64,000 nt of DNA from Pseudorhodobacter antarcticus (GTDB lineage Bacteria > Pseudomonadota > Alphaproteobacteria > Rhodobacterales > Rhodobacteraceae), in assembly GCA_945862435.1 (NCBI GenBank), contig CAMAXX010000012.1:1-64000 (forward strand), in the 5' to 3' direction. Under the pieces are notes generated by a model. That model made no database searches. It was not told where the DNA came from and saw only the letters and a program-made list of their open reading frames with translations. The position numbers were made by a program, and so were the translations under genes. Position 1 is the first letter of the stretch. Each line of letters opens with the position of its first letter. Positions 56,177 to 64,000 of this stretch are shown one piece after another.

Positions 56177-57187
56177 ATGCGTGTGTTCATCAATGGGTTC
56201 GGGCGGATTGGCCGCTCAGTGCTGCGCGCCTATGCGGGTGACCTGGCGGCGGGTGGCACGCTTTTTGCAGGTATCGATATTGTTGGGATCAACGACATCG
56301 CAGGCGCTGACATGTGCGCCTATCTGTTTGAATATGATAGTGTCTTTGGCCCATGGCGCGGCACCGTGGCGTTGGCCGATAACCCGCGCGCGCTGATCCT
56401 TGATGGGCGCGCCATTCCCCTTTACCAGACGTCAGACATATCTGGTGTTGACCTTTCGGGCATTGACATTGTGATGGAATGCACGGGCCGCGCGGGCGCG
56501 CGTGACGTCGCGGCGCGCGGGCTTGCGGCAGGGGCAAAGCGCGTGCTGATTTCTGGCCCTTCGGATACTGCCGATTTTACGGTTGTTTTGGGCGCGAATG
56601 ACGCGGCGCTGAAAGACCAAATCATTGTCTCGAACGCCTCTTGCACCACAAATGCACTGGCCCCTTTGGCGCGGCTCTTGGACGATAACTTTGGCATTGC
56701 CGCAGGCACAATGACCACAATTCACTGCTACACGGGCAGTCAGCCCACGGTAGATGCCCCTGCCGCCGATTTTGCCCGCTCGCGCGCCGCCGCCCTGTCG
56801 ATGGTGCCTACCACCACCTCGGCGCAGCGCCTTTTGGATTTGGTGCTGCCGCAAATTGCAGGGCGCATCATCGGCTCGGCCGTCCGCGTGCCTACAGCCA
56901 GTGTTTCGGCAGTGGATTTGGCGGTACTGCTGACCCGCCCCGCCACGGTGCAGGCCATTAACGCAGCCCTGCAACAGGCAGGCGGCGTGATTGGCTGGAC
57001 GGACCGCGCGCTGGTATCAACTGATTTGCGCGCAAGGCGAGAGAGCATCATCATGGCTCTGCCAGAGTCGCATCTTTTATCCACCCCTCAAGGCCAGCTT
57101 TTGCGCGTCTTTGGCTGGTATGATAATGAATGGGGTTTTTCGAACCGCATGTTGGATGTTGCATTGCGGATGGGCAACAATTCTTAA
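56177..57187 (+). CDS. Glyceraldehyde-3-phosphate dehydrogenase family enzyme (atypical)
   Basis: 336 residues from the ATG at 56177 (MRVFINGFGRIGRS). NAD-binding start INGFGRIGRSVLRAY, catalytic cysteine in SNASCTTNALAPLARLLDD, His in TTIHCYTGSQPTVDAP, and the C-terminal WYDNEWGFSNRMLDV. It deviates from housekeeping GAPDH in the phosphate-binding loop (FARSRAAALSMVPTTTSAQR, where the usual form is RR.RAA..NIIPT.TGAA). The SRAAALSMVP and AVRVPTASVSAVDLAV strings are nearer to erythrose-4-phosphate dehydrogenase. It may therefore act on a different phosphate sugar, or be a second GAPDH. Confidence 0.82.
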   Translation: MRVFINGFGRIGRSVLRAYAGDLAAGGTLFAGIDIVGINDIAGADMCAYLFEYDSVFGPWRGTVALADNPRALILDGRAIPLYQTSDISGVDLSGIDIVMECTGRAGARDVAARGLAAGAKRVLISGPSDTADFTVVLGANDAALKDQIIVSNASCTTNALAPLARLLDDNFGIAAGTMTTIHCYTGSQPTVDAPAADFARSRAAALSMVPTTTSAQRLLDLVLPQIAGRIIGSAVRVPTASVSAVDLAVLLTRPATVQAINAALQQAGGVIGWTDRALVSTDLRARRESIIMALPESHLLSTPQGQLLRVFGWYDNEWGFSNRMLDVALRMGNNS

Positions 57188-57313
57188 CTTCTTGTAAGTT
57201 TGACTCGATTTTTGCTCCCGCTTGTGCACTTAAGGGTTGTAGAAACACTGTCGCGCGCGGTGATTCTGCACAAGTGCAGCATCCGCTTGGCAAAGGTTTA
57301 AAGGGCTGGGTCA

Positions 57314-58288
57314 ATGGCGCGTCGTGTGTTTGGGTATGTTTTAGCCAGTGTTTTGGCCACTGTTTTGGCCACTGTATCCAGCGGCGCGTGGGCGCAAGAT
57401 GCCGCCCCTGCCCAAACAGCGGCCAGTTTTGACGCACCCGCCCGCCAAACCATCGGCTGGGGCCGCTTTTTCAACAACGATTATATCGGTGATCGCAAAG
57501 ACCGCTGGCATTCCTCCTCCTACACCATTTCGCGGCTGCGCGGGCCTGAATGGACGGGCAGCTTGCCCAATACATTTGGACAGGTGCTGGAATTCCGCTT
57601 TCGTGCGGAAAACGTCACGCCAGAAGACCTGTCTGCCCCTGCAGCCCAAGACCGCCGCTATGCGGGGGTGATGTCCTTTGGCTATCACAGCTATTCCAAA
57701 TGGCGCGAGAACGAATTGTCGATGGGCGCCGATTTGGTACTGATCGGCCCGCAAACGGGCCTTAGCGGGTTTCAGGATAAGGTGCATGATTTCCTTGGTT
57801 TGCCCGATGGCGCCCCAAGCTATGACGCGCAGTTTGCCAATGCCACGCATCTTTCGGGCACGGCGGAACTGGGCCGCCAAATTGCATTGGCCCCTATCCT
57901 AACTCTGCGCCCCTTTGTCGAAGGGCAAGTTGGCTTTGAAACCATGGCGCGGGCAGGGGTGGATGTGACCTTGGGCAATTTGGCCAAAGACGGGCTGATG
58001 CTGCGCGATGTCAACACGGGCCAGCGCTATAGCGCGGTGCAGGGGCCGCTGGGAAAAGGGCTAAGCCTGACCTTCGGCGGGGATGTGGCGCGCGTCGCAT
58101 CCAGCGTATTGCTGCCAGATGGTGGCGGCGTGAACGCCTCACCCACCCGCTCGCGCCTGCGCGCTGGGCTGAACTGGCAGGGTGAGAAATCCTTTGTGTT
58201 TTTCGGCGCGACCTATCTGTCGCCCGAATTTGAAGAACAAAGCGAAGGCCAAACTGTTGGCTCGCTTAGTCTTTTGGTGCGGTTCTAG
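57314..58288 (+). CDS. LpxR-like outer membrane lipid A deacylase
   Basis: 324 residues. A signal peptide (MARRVFGYVLASVLATVLA, cleaved after AWA) precedes a beta-barrel of the DUF2219/LpxR family. WGRFFNNDYIGDRKDRWHSSSYTISRL carries the Asn-Asp and the conserved D..R.Y/S pattern that forms the calcium and catalytic site in LpxR, and the protein ends in an outer-membrane-type aromatic residue (LSLLVRF). LpxR removes the 3'-acyloxyacyl chain of lipid A. Whether this relative is active is open. The signal coding part contains a direct repeat (three VLA(T/S)V units). Confidence 0.85.
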   Translation: MARRVFGYVLASVLATVLATVSSGAWAQDAAPAQTAASFDAPARQTIGWGRFFNNDYIGDRKDRWHSSSYTISRLRGPEWTGSLPNTFGQVLEFRFRAENVTPEDLSAPAAQDRRYAGVMSFGYHSYSKWRENELSMGADLVLIGPQTGLSGFQDKVHDFLGLPDGAPSYDAQFANATHLSGTAELGRQIALAPILTLRPFVEGQVGFETMARAGVDVTLGNLAKDGLMLRDVNTGQRYSAVQGPLGKGLSLTFGGDVARVASSVLLPDGGGVNASPTRSRLRAGLNWQGEKSFVFFGATYLSPEFEEQSEGQTVGSLSLLVRF

Positions 58289-58297
58289 CACCAAAAG
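58271..58297 (+). terminator. Hairpin over the LpxR stop codon
   Basis: Exact 10-bp stem CTTTTGGTGC / GCACCAAAAG with a seven-base loop containing the TAG stop. No T tract follows (TATAACAAATT), so the terminator role is uncertain. It could also affect mRNA stability. Confidence 0.4.
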
Positions 58298-58400
58298 TAT
58301 AACAAATTCCGCCATATGGGTAGGTTTGCCACATTTACGCCGCAATCTGTTTGTTAATGTTTCGATATAAGAAACTATAAAAAACGAGCAGGCAAACAAA

Positions 58401-59485
58401 ATGAACACGGGCTCTTTGGGCACGTTCGTCATTTCTTGGTCACAAACCGAAATTGATGGCGTGCATTCTGCGCCACTGTCGCTGCTGAACGTGGGCGCGA
58501 CATGGCGTTATAGCGGACCAGTGGTGCGTTTGGATCGCCCCCAAGCGGTGTTGGTTCTGCAGGGGGCAGATGGCGCGGCAGATATGCGCAAACGTGCCGC
58601 GCGTACGGTGCGCAGCCTTGTTGGGGCGGCCATTGCGGGCCGCATGGGCGAAGGTGACGATGCGGGCGCTGACGGCGATGCCCATTTTGCCGATACGCCC
58701 GATCAATCCTTTATCGTGACCGACGGGTTTCACAGTTATAACCTAACCCTCATTCCCGTGCCTGACACGGGGTCAAAACTGCTGATGATGCTGGGCGAGA
58801 TGCCCCCCCTGACCAAGACCTGTGGGTCGTGCGCGCCGCCCTTGATGCCACGCATTCTGGCGCAGGGGCCAAATCAGCGGGCGGGGTGATTTGCTTTACC
58901 CCCGATACGCGGATCGCCACTGAATACGGCCCTCGCGCTATTGCCGAGTTGCAGGCGGGGGATCGTATTTTGACCCGCGACAATGGCCCACAAGAAATTC
59001 TTTGGCGCGGCCACCGCCGCATGAGCGGCGCGCGCCTGCATGTCATGCCGCATTTGCGCCCGATCCGCTTTGCCACAGGCGCGCTGGGCTTTGGCCGCCC
59101 CGATCAAGAACTGCTGGTCTCGCCCCAGCACCGTATGCTTGTCAAAGGGCAGACCGCGCTGGCGCTGTTTAACACACCTGAAGTGTTGGTTGCCGCGCAA
59201 GATTTGGTCAACGACCGCACGATTATGGTCGATCATTCGGCGCGCGAAGTGACCTATGTGCATATCCTGCTGGCCCAGCACAATATCGTTTGGGCCAATG
59301 GGCTGGAAACCGAAAGCTTCCATCCCTCGAACACGGCCCTTGATACTGTGGCCGATGATCAGCGCGCTGGTCTTTTGGACATTTTACCCGAAATCGCAGC
59401 AAACCCCCATGCCTATGGCGACTATGCCCGCCGCAATATCAGCGCTGCTGAGGCTGCGATTTTGCGTCATGAAATGCGGCACTAG
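58401..59485 (+). pseudogene. Hint-domain (Hedgehog/intein-like) protein, frameshifted in a poly-C tract
   Basis: As read, the N-terminal part (MNTGSLGTFVISWSQTEIDG to 58889) and the C-terminal part (to 59485) lie in different frames. The break is a run of seven C at 58803-58809. One more C gives MPPPDQDLWVVRAALDATHSG and a continuous protein of about 361 residues. The C-terminal Hint domain has GGVICFTPDTRIATEYGPRAIAELQAGDRILTRDNGPQEI, LVSPQHRMLVKG and HILLAQHNIVWANGLETESFHP. Roseobacter genomes hold many such Hint proteins, thought to be self-processing or secreted through RTX-linked routes. Either an assembly error or a real lesion fits. Confidence 0.8.
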
Positions 59486-59490
59486 CCCTA

Positions 59491-59554
59491 TTAGGGGGCG
59501 CACGCGCCCCCTCGTTCCTCACCCCCTGTAGGTATTTGTGCCAATGTGAAAGGG
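59491..59554 (+). repeat. Composite intergenic element E (terminator-like)
   Basis: A GC hairpin (59494-59511, GGGGGCG-cac-GCGCCCC type) starts nine bases after the Hint gene stop. CTCACCCC follows, then the core and tail GTAGGTATTTGTGCCAATGT and GAAAGGGCGGGG. This tail is nearly identical to element D. A promoter for rpsD begins eight bases later. Confidence 0.6.
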
Positions 59555-59561
59555 CGGGGTG

Positions 59562-59589
59562 TTGACTCTGAAAGCGCGGCTTGTATAAG
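59562..59589 (+). promoter_or_regulatory. rpsD: rpsD promoter
   Basis: TTGACT (59562-59567) and TATAAG (59584-59589) with a 16-bp spacer, a strong sigma-70 pattern and the best in the window. Predicted start near 59596, leaving about 150 bases of 5' leader before the rpsD GTG at 59749. Confidence 0.7.
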
Positions 59590-59598
59590 CACTCCAGT

Positions 59599-59625
59599 CC
59601 CAGAGGCAACTCTGGGTCTTTTTAT
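59599..59625 (+). terminator. rpsD: Terminator-like hairpin at the very start of the rpsD leader
   Basis: CCCAGAG (59599-59605), loop GCAA (GNRA type), CTCTGGG (59610-59616), then TCTTTTTATT. It begins only about three bases after the predicted rpsD transcription start, so it would stop most transcripts at about 25-30 nucleotides unless bypassed. It might instead serve upstream transcription running from the Hint gene. Confidence 0.6.
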
Positions 59626-59748
59626 TGGTGTTGGTGGCCCCCGCAAGGGGTGACCTGTCGGGGCAAACGCCCAAAGGACAACGCCCTTCATCGGCAACGG
59701 CCATGCGATAAGCATTGGGCCTGCGCCCCAAATCGAAGGAGATCAGCC

Positions 59749-60369
59749 GTGACCAAACGCACGTCTGCCAAGTACAAAATAGACCGCCGTATGGGCGAAA
59801 ACATTTGGGGCCGCCCCAAATCGCCTGTGAACAAGCGCGAATATGGCCCAGGCCAGCACGGCCAGCGCCGCAAGAACAAACTGTCCGATTTCGGCACCCA
59901 GCTGCGCGCCAAGCAAAAGCTGAAGGGCTATTACGGCGATTTGACCGAAAAGCAATTCCGCAAAATCTTTGCCGAGGCCGAGCGTGTGCGCGGCGATACT
60001 GGCGAGATGCTTGTCGGTCTGCTAGAGCGCCGCTTGGACGCGGTGGTTTACCGCGCCAAATTCGTCCCAACCATTTTCGCAGCCCGCCAGTTCGTCAACC
60101 ACGGCCATGTCACCGTGAACGGGTCGCGCGTGAACATAGCATCCTACCGCGTAAAAGAGGGTGACGTTGTTGCCGTGCGCGAAAAGTCGCGTCAATTGTC
60201 TGTTGTCATCGAAGCGCTGGATCTGGCCGAACGTGACGTGCCTGATTACATCGATTTTGACCGCAACAAAATGGCCGCGACCTTTGTGCGTACGCCATCA
60301 CTGTCGGATGTTCCATACCCTGTGCAAATGGAACCCAACTTGATCGTTGAATACTACGCTAAGAACTAA
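59749..60369 (+). CDS. rpsD: Small ribosomal subunit protein uS4
   Basis: 206 residues from a GTG at 59749 with GAAGGAGA upstream. Alphaproteobacterial S4: [48 protein letters not shown] and the S4 RNA-binding fold [48 protein letters not shown]. It nucleates 30S assembly on 16S rRNA, and in some bacteria S4 represses its own translation. It stands alone with its own promoter and a structured leader. Confidence 0.98.
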   Translation: MTKRTSAKYKIDRRMGENIWGRPKSPVNKREYGPGQHGQRRKNKLSDFGTQLRAKQKLKGYYGDLTEKQFRKIFAEAERVRGDTGEMLVGLLERRLDAVVYRAKFVPTIFAARQFVNHGHVTVNGSRVNIASYRVKEGDVVAVREKSRQLSVVIEALDLAERDVPDYIDFDRNKMAATFVRTPSLSDVPYPVQMEPNLIVEYYAKN

Positions 60370-60374
60370 GGCTT

Positions 60375-60416
60375 GGCCAAGAATTAACACGGGGCCAAGA
60401 ATTAACACGGGGCCAA
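60375..60416 (+). repeat. 18-bp tandem repeat after rpsD
   Basis: GGCCAAGAATTAACACGG occurs at 60375-60392 and 60393-60410, with a partial third copy (GGCCAA) at 60411-60416. Each copy carries GCCAAGAATTAA, a variant of the last rpsD codons GCTAAGAACTAA (Ala-Lys-Asn-stop), so the unit looks like a repeated duplication of the gene's 3' end. Confidence 0.75.
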
Positions 60417-60449
60417 AAACGCATCTCTGCCCCCACTGGCAGTTCAGGG

Positions 60450-60478
60450 GGCCCGCCATTCGGCGGGCCTTTCTTTTT
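60450..60478 (+). terminator. rpsD: rpsD terminator
   Basis: GGCCCGCC (60450-60457), loop ATTC, GGCGGGCC (60462-60469), then TTTCTTTTT: a standard intrinsic terminator. Its T tract is complementary to the ribosome site of the next gene: CCTTTCTTT (60468-60476) pairs with AAAGAAAGG (60480-60488). Confidence 0.85.
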
Positions 60479-60496
60479 CAAAGAAAGGTCGCTCTT

Positions 60497-61033
60497 ATGT
60501 CGGAAAAACCCAATATCGAAAACCAGTTCGAGCGTGGCCTATTCGCCAGCCGCTGGCTGATGGCCCCGATGTATATGGGCCTTGTCGTTAGCCTTGCCAT
60601 GTTGACGATCGTATTCCTAAAGGAATTGGTTTATTACGCTGGCAAAGTATTTACCATGTCTGCTGACCAAGGCATTTTGGCGGTGCTGACGTTGATTGAT
60701 CTGTCCCTTGCAGCCAACCTTTTGCTGATTGTGATGTTTTCGGGCTATGAGAACTTTGTGTCGAAACTGGACATCCCCGAAACCCGTGACCGCCCCGAAT
60801 GGATGGGCAAGGTTGATTTTTCGGGCCTGAAGATGAAGCTTATTGCCTCGATCGTCGCAATCTCGGGGATTCATCTGCTCAAGGTCTTTATGTCGCTTGG
60901 CAAACCAGACACCTATGCGGTTGATGAAAGCACGCTCTATTGGATGGTGGTTATTCACCTAACCTTTGTTGTTTCGGGCGTGCTTTTGGCGGCGATGGAT
61001 TGGCTTTCTGCGAGCACTGGTAAACTAAAATGA
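60497..61033 (+). CDS. YqhA-family membrane protein
   Basis: 178 residues from the ATG at 60497. A YqhA/TIGR00645-type protein: ENQFERGLFASRWLMAPMYMGLVVSLAMLTIVFLKELVYY, IDLSLAANLLLIVMFSGYENFVSKLDI, and a final pair of spans. Four membrane spans, inner membrane, function unknown. Its ribosome site AAAGG is inside a possible hairpin with the rpsD terminator tail. Its stop overlaps the hss ATG (ATGA), so they are coupled. Confidence 0.85.
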   Translation: MSEKPNIENQFERGLFASRWLMAPMYMGLVVSLAMLTIVFLKELVYYAGKVFTMSADQGILAVLTLIDLSLAANLLLIVMFSGYENFVSKLDIPETRDRPEWMGKVDFSGLKMKLIASIVAISGIHLLKVFMSLGKPDTYAVDESTLYWMVVIHLTFVVSGVLLAAMDWLSASTGKLK

Positions 61034-62454
61034 CTGTCCCGGCGCAGGTTCACGCCAGTTTTGACGGGCCGATGGTGATGATCGGTTTCGGATCTATCGG
61101 GCGTGGCACGCTGCCGCTGATCTTGCGGCATATCGCCATTGATCCGGCGCAGATCACCGTCATTGAACCTTTATCGGATTTTGCGCCTATTTTGGCCGAT
61201 CATGGCATAGCCCATGTGCCGCTGGCATTGACGCCCGAAAATCTGGAACCCACGCTAACCGCGCTATTTCCAAACGGGCGCGGGATGGTTGTGAACCTTT
61301 CGGTGGATGTGGACAGCATTGAAATTATGCTGCTGTGTCAGCATCTTGGCGTGATGTATCTGGATACTGTGATTGAACCTTGGCCCGGATTTTACTTTGA
61401 CAGCCCGCTACCAAATAAGGATCGCACCAATTACCCGCTGCGCGAAAAAGTGCGCGGTTTGGGCAAAAACTATGTCGGTGGTCCCACGTCAATCTCGTGC
61501 TGCGGGGCAAATCCAGGCATGGTGTCGTGGCTGCTAAAAGAGGCTATGCTGCACCTTGCCGCCGATATGGGCCAGCCTATAATCGCGCCGCAGTCGCGCG
61601 CGGGTTGGGCCAGCCTGATGCAAAGCCTTGGCATTAAAGGCGTGCATGTGGCCGAACGCGACACTCAGATTTCCGCACGCCCGCGCCCCGCTGGGGTATT
61701 TGTTAATACATGGTCGGTCGATGGCCTGCTGTCAGAAGGCTATCAGCCCGCCGAACTGGGCTGGGGGACGCATGAAAAACGCTTGCCCGCCAATGGCCAC
61801 GCCTTTGATGATGGCGCAGGCTATGCCATTTGGATCGACCGCGCGGGTGCAGATACCCGCGTGCGCAGCTGGTGCCCCGATGTTGGCCCGCAGTTTGGTT
61901 ATGTGGTGACGCATAACGAAGCGCTATCGATTTCGGACTACTACACGGTTTGGCAGGGCGATAAGGCCGCCTTCCGCCCCACCTGCCATTATGCCTATCA
62001 CCCTTGCCCTGATGCGATTTTATCCTTGCACGAAATCAACGGATCGGGCCAATTGCCGCGCGAAAAGCATATCCTGACGTCGGACGAAATTGTATCGGGT
62101 GGTGATGATCTCGGCGTTCTGATTTACGGCCACGCCAAGGGCGCGCTGTGGTATGGATCGCGCCTGTCTAATGATCGCGCGCGCGCGCTGGCCCCCTATC
62201 AAAACGCCACTGGGATGCAGGTGACATCGTCTGTGCTGGCAGCAATTGTCTGGGCGATTGAGAATCCAAATGCAGGTTTTGTCGAGGCGGACGAAATGGA
62301 TCATGCCCTCTGCTTGGGCGTGCAGCGCCCCTATTTGGGCCGTATTGAGGCGCATTATACCGATTGGACACCCCTTTCCCACCGCATCAACCGCTTTGCC
62401 GAAGATGGCGATGCAACCGATCCGTGGCAATTTGTGAATTTTCTTGCCGTTTAA
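61030..62454 (+). CDS. hss: Homospermidine synthase
   Basis: 474 residues. Dinucleotide-binding start VMIGFGSIGRGTLPLILRHI, then VVNLSVDVDSIEIMLLCQHLGVMYLDTVIEPWPGFYFD, SISCCGANPGMVSWLLKEAML, and RPTCHYAYHPCPDAILSLHE near residue 320, typical of alphaproteobacterial Hss (saccharopine-dehydrogenase relatives). It makes sym-homospermidine from putrescine (or putrescine and spermidine) with NAD+ as internal hydride carrier. It is coupled by ATGA to the yqhA-like gene. Confidence 0.92.
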   Translation: MTVPAQVHASFDGPMVMIGFGSIGRGTLPLILRHIAIDPAQITVIEPLSDFAPILADHGIAHVPLALTPENLEPTLTALFPNGRGMVVNLSVDVDSIEIMLLCQHLGVMYLDTVIEPWPGFYFDSPLPNKDRTNYPLREKVRGLGKNYVGGPTSISCCGANPGMVSWLLKEAMLHLAADMGQPIIAPQSRAGWASLMQSLGIKGVHVAERDTQISARPRPAGVFVNTWSVDGLLSEGYQPAELGWGTHEKRLPANGHAFDDGAGYAIWIDRAGADTRVRSWCPDVGPQFGYVVTHNEALSISDYYTVWQGDKAAFRPTCHYAYHPCPDAILSLHEINGSGQLPREKHILTSDEIVSGGDDLGVLIYGHAKGALWYGSRLSNDRARALAPYQNATGMQVTSSVLAAIVWAIENPNAGFVEADEMDHALCLGVQRPYLGRIEAHYTDWTPLSHRINRFAEDGDATDPWQFVNFLAV

Positions 62455-62544
62455 CTTTTGCTAACCTAAGACCTTGCGGTCAAAAGGCACTGGCACAACG
62501 GGGCTGGCGCGGCTAAAAGGCCTAAGGTGAGGTTGGGGAATATC

Positions 62545-63630
62545 ATGGCCAGTGCTTTGCGTCCGCGTTCGGGCATAATGAAGATTGACCTTTATCAGGG
62601 TGGTAAGTCCGCGATTGCAGGCGTGACCAACCCACTGAAACTGTCGTCAAATGAAAACCTGTCTGGGCCATCGGATGCTGCGCGCGAGGCTTTGACCCGC
62701 GCTATGCAAAAGCTGCATCTTTATCCATCGACCGACCATGCCGCGCTGCGCGCAGCCATTGCCGATGTGCATGGACTGGACGCGGGCCGCATAATTTGCG
62801 GGGTCGGCAGCGATGAGGTTATCCATTTTCTGTGCCAAGCTTACGGCGGGCCGCGCGCGGCAGTGATCCACACCCAGCACGGGTTTTTGATGTATCGCAT
62901 TTCCGCGCTGGCCAGCGGTGCCACGCCCGTGGAAGTGCCCGAAAAAAACCGCACGGTTGATGTTGCGGCGATTTTGGCGGCGGTGAATGAAAAGACCCGT
63001 TTGGTGTTTATTGCCAACCCTGCAAATCCCACGGGCACGATGGTGCCTATGGCTGACTTGCGCGCACTGGCCGATGGTCTGCCGGCCAATGCTATTCTGG
63101 TTCTGGACGGGGCTTATGCCGAATTCGCGGCAGGCTACGACGGCGGCGCGTCACTGGTGACGGATCGCGATAATGTGGTCATGCTGCGCACCTTTTCCAA
63201 GGCTTATGGATTGGGCGGTATGCGTGTGGGTTGGGCTTACGGCCCGCGCGCGATTATTGATGTTTTAAACCGCGTGCGCGGCCCGTTTAATCTGTCAAAC
63301 GTGGCGCTGGACGTGGCCGAGGCGGCCATGCGCGACCAAGCCTATATTGCCCAATCTGTCATCGATAACACCCGTGGCCGCGTTTGGTTGCAGGCTGAAC
63401 TGGTAAAAATGGGCATTGAAGTGGATGAAAGCCATGCCAATTTCGTATTGGCCCGCTTTGCAGACGAGGCCGAGGCGCGGGCCGTTGATAACCATTTGCA
63501 ATCGGTTGGCATTATCGTGCGGCATGTGGCAAATTACGGGCTTGCTCATGCCTTGCGCATCACGATAGGGGACGAAGCCGCCTGTCGCCGCGTTGCCTAT
63601 GCCATCGGACAATTCAAAGGTTTAAAGTAA
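62545..63630 (+). CDS. hisC: Histidinol-phosphate aminotransferase
   Basis: 361 residues from the ATG at 62545 (GGGGA upstream); a GTG at 62527 is less likely. Class I/II PLP fold: [66 protein letters not shown], and the Schiff-base lysine in [21 protein letters not shown]. It transaminates imidazole acetol phosphate in histidine synthesis, and in organisms with this gene order may also act on prephenate or aromatic keto acids. The next gene starts directly after its stop. Confidence 0.92.
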   Translation: MASALRPRSGIMKIDLYQGGKSAIAGVTNPLKLSSNENLSGPSDAAREALTRAMQKLHLYPSTDHAALRAAIADVHGLDAGRIICGVGSDEVIHFLCQAYGGPRAAVIHTQHGFLMYRISALASGATPVEVPEKNRTVDVAAILAAVNEKTRLVFIANPANPTGTMVPMADLRALADGLPANAILVLDGAYAEFAAGYDGGASLVTDRDNVVMLRTFSKAYGLGGMRVGWAYGPRAIIDVLNRVRGPFNLSNVALDVAEAAMRDQAYIAQSVIDNTRGRVWLQAELVKMGIEVDESHANFVLARFADEAEARAVDNHLQSVGIIVRHVANYGLAHALRITIGDEAACRRVAYAIGQFKGLK

Positions 63631-64000
63631 ATGCCCGCAGCCCCAATCTACGACCGCGTTGCGTTGATTGGTTTGGGGCTGATTGCATCGTCTATGGCCC
63701 ATGCCATGCGCGCGCATGGGCTTGCGGGCGAGATTGTGGGCTATGCCAAAACGCCCCAGACCCGCGCGACAGCGTTGGAATTATTCTGCGACCGCGTGAC
63801 GGAAACGGCTGCTGATGCTGTCAAAGGCGCAGATTTGGTGGTGCTGGCTGCGCCCGTGGGCGCAATGGGCGCGATTGCCGCCGAGATAGGCCCGCATTTA
63901 ATGGCAGGGGCCACGGTTACCGATGTGGGATCGGTCAAGGCTGCCGTTGTGACGGCTGTAGCGCCGCACATGCCCGACGGGGTGCATCTGATCCCAGGGC
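63631..64000 (+). CDS. Prephenate/arogenate dehydrogenase, 3' end outside window
   Basis: 123 residues visible from the ATG at 63631, directly after hisC. It has a Rossmann start YDRVALIGLGLIASSMAHAMRAHGL, GADLVVLAAPVGAMGAIAAEIGPHL and TVTDVGSVKAAVV, the TyrA/TyrC pattern. It makes the tyrosine precursor. The hisC-tyrC pairing is a common arrangement in alphaproteobacteria, and arogenate use is likely but not readable here. Confidence 0.9.
   Translation, partial: MPAAPIYDRVALIGLGLIASSMAHAMRAHGLAGEIVGYAKTPQTRATALELFCDRVTETAADAVKGADLVVLAAPVGAMGAIAAEIGPHLMAGATVTDVGSVKAAVVTAVAPHMPDGVHLIPG

Noticed and set aside
57226..57290. Inverted repeat CTTGTGCA/TGCACAAG between the GAPDH-like gene and the LpxR-like gene
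   Set aside because: Eight-base arms about 35 bp apart, with no T tract or promoter context; could be chance.

Overview
The window is about 64 kb of GC-rich, densely packed chromosome from an alphaproteobacterium. It is most likely a marine member of the Roseobacter group (Rhodobacteraceae). The case rests on a DddP-type DMSP lyase with all its metal ligands, an intact mreB-mreC-mreD-mrdA-mrdB shape operon, a Roseobacter-style Hint-domain protein, an arginine-transaminase (aruH-aruI) pair, an iron-sulfur bacterial (6-4) photolyase, homospermidine synthase, and a hisC-(arogenate/prephenate dehydrogenase) pair. I see no rRNA, tRNA, insertion sequence, phage, CRISPR array or plasmid feature. The window is core chromosome with a few variable genes.

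Layout. 0-5 kb: a cut-off class III aminotransferase, the aruH-aruI arginine catabolic pair, a CDF metal exporter and an SH3 protein, all on the minus strand. 6-11 kb: a 2-hydroxyacid dehydrogenase, an anchored unknown protein, a TerC protein, an EamA exporter and dddP. 11-18 kb: ghrA at the 3' end of the minus-strand mre/mrd operon. 18-24 kb: nadE with a DUF1801 gene, a MORN-repeat secreted protein, photolyase and SDR. 24-30 kb: an unrecognised secreted HEXXH protein, leuA preceded by a leucine-rich leader peptide, a glycosyltransferase, gltX. 31-36 kb: a tandem glycine riboswitch driving gcvT-gcvH-gcvP, then azlC-azlD. 36-45 kb: hydrolase, DUF817, glyA, nadK, prpE, maeB. 45-55 kb: a VOC/cupin protein, an MFS transporter, acs, a SulP carrier and a beta-helix protein. 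55-64 kb: DUF533, a GAPDH-like enzyme, an LpxR-like protein, the frameshifted Hint protein, rpsD, a YqhA-like protein, hss, hisC and a partial prephenate/arogenate dehydrogenase.

How the genes fit together. Several units handle small organic acids and one-carbon compounds: dddP makes acrylate from DMSP, prpE can activate propionate or acrylate, acs activates acetate beside a candidate carrier, maeB supplies pyruvate and NADPH, and gcvTHP with glyA interconvert glycine, serine and C1 units under glycine riboswitch control. prpE and acs both carry TTTGCAAA/TTTGTAAA-type sites upstream, with repeats 33 bp apart, which suggests a shared acyl-CoA-responsive regulator.

Most notable non-coding structure. 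(1) A leucine-codon-rich, apparently leaderless leader peptide with alternative hairpins before leuA. (2) A dispersed family of composite intergenic elements (GC hairpin, second hairpin, CCCCAGGATATTT-like core, conserved tail) placed after stop codons, two of them as large inverted dimers, and possibly related to a 50-bp near-perfect palindrome after maeB. (3) Poly-C tracts where gcvP and the Hint gene each lose frame by one base, either assembly error or real. (4) Tandem duplications of the stop-codon region of dddP and rpsD. Start codons were chosen from Shine-Dalgarno spacing and family length. Functions rest on motifs read by eye and remembered family sequences, without database searches.
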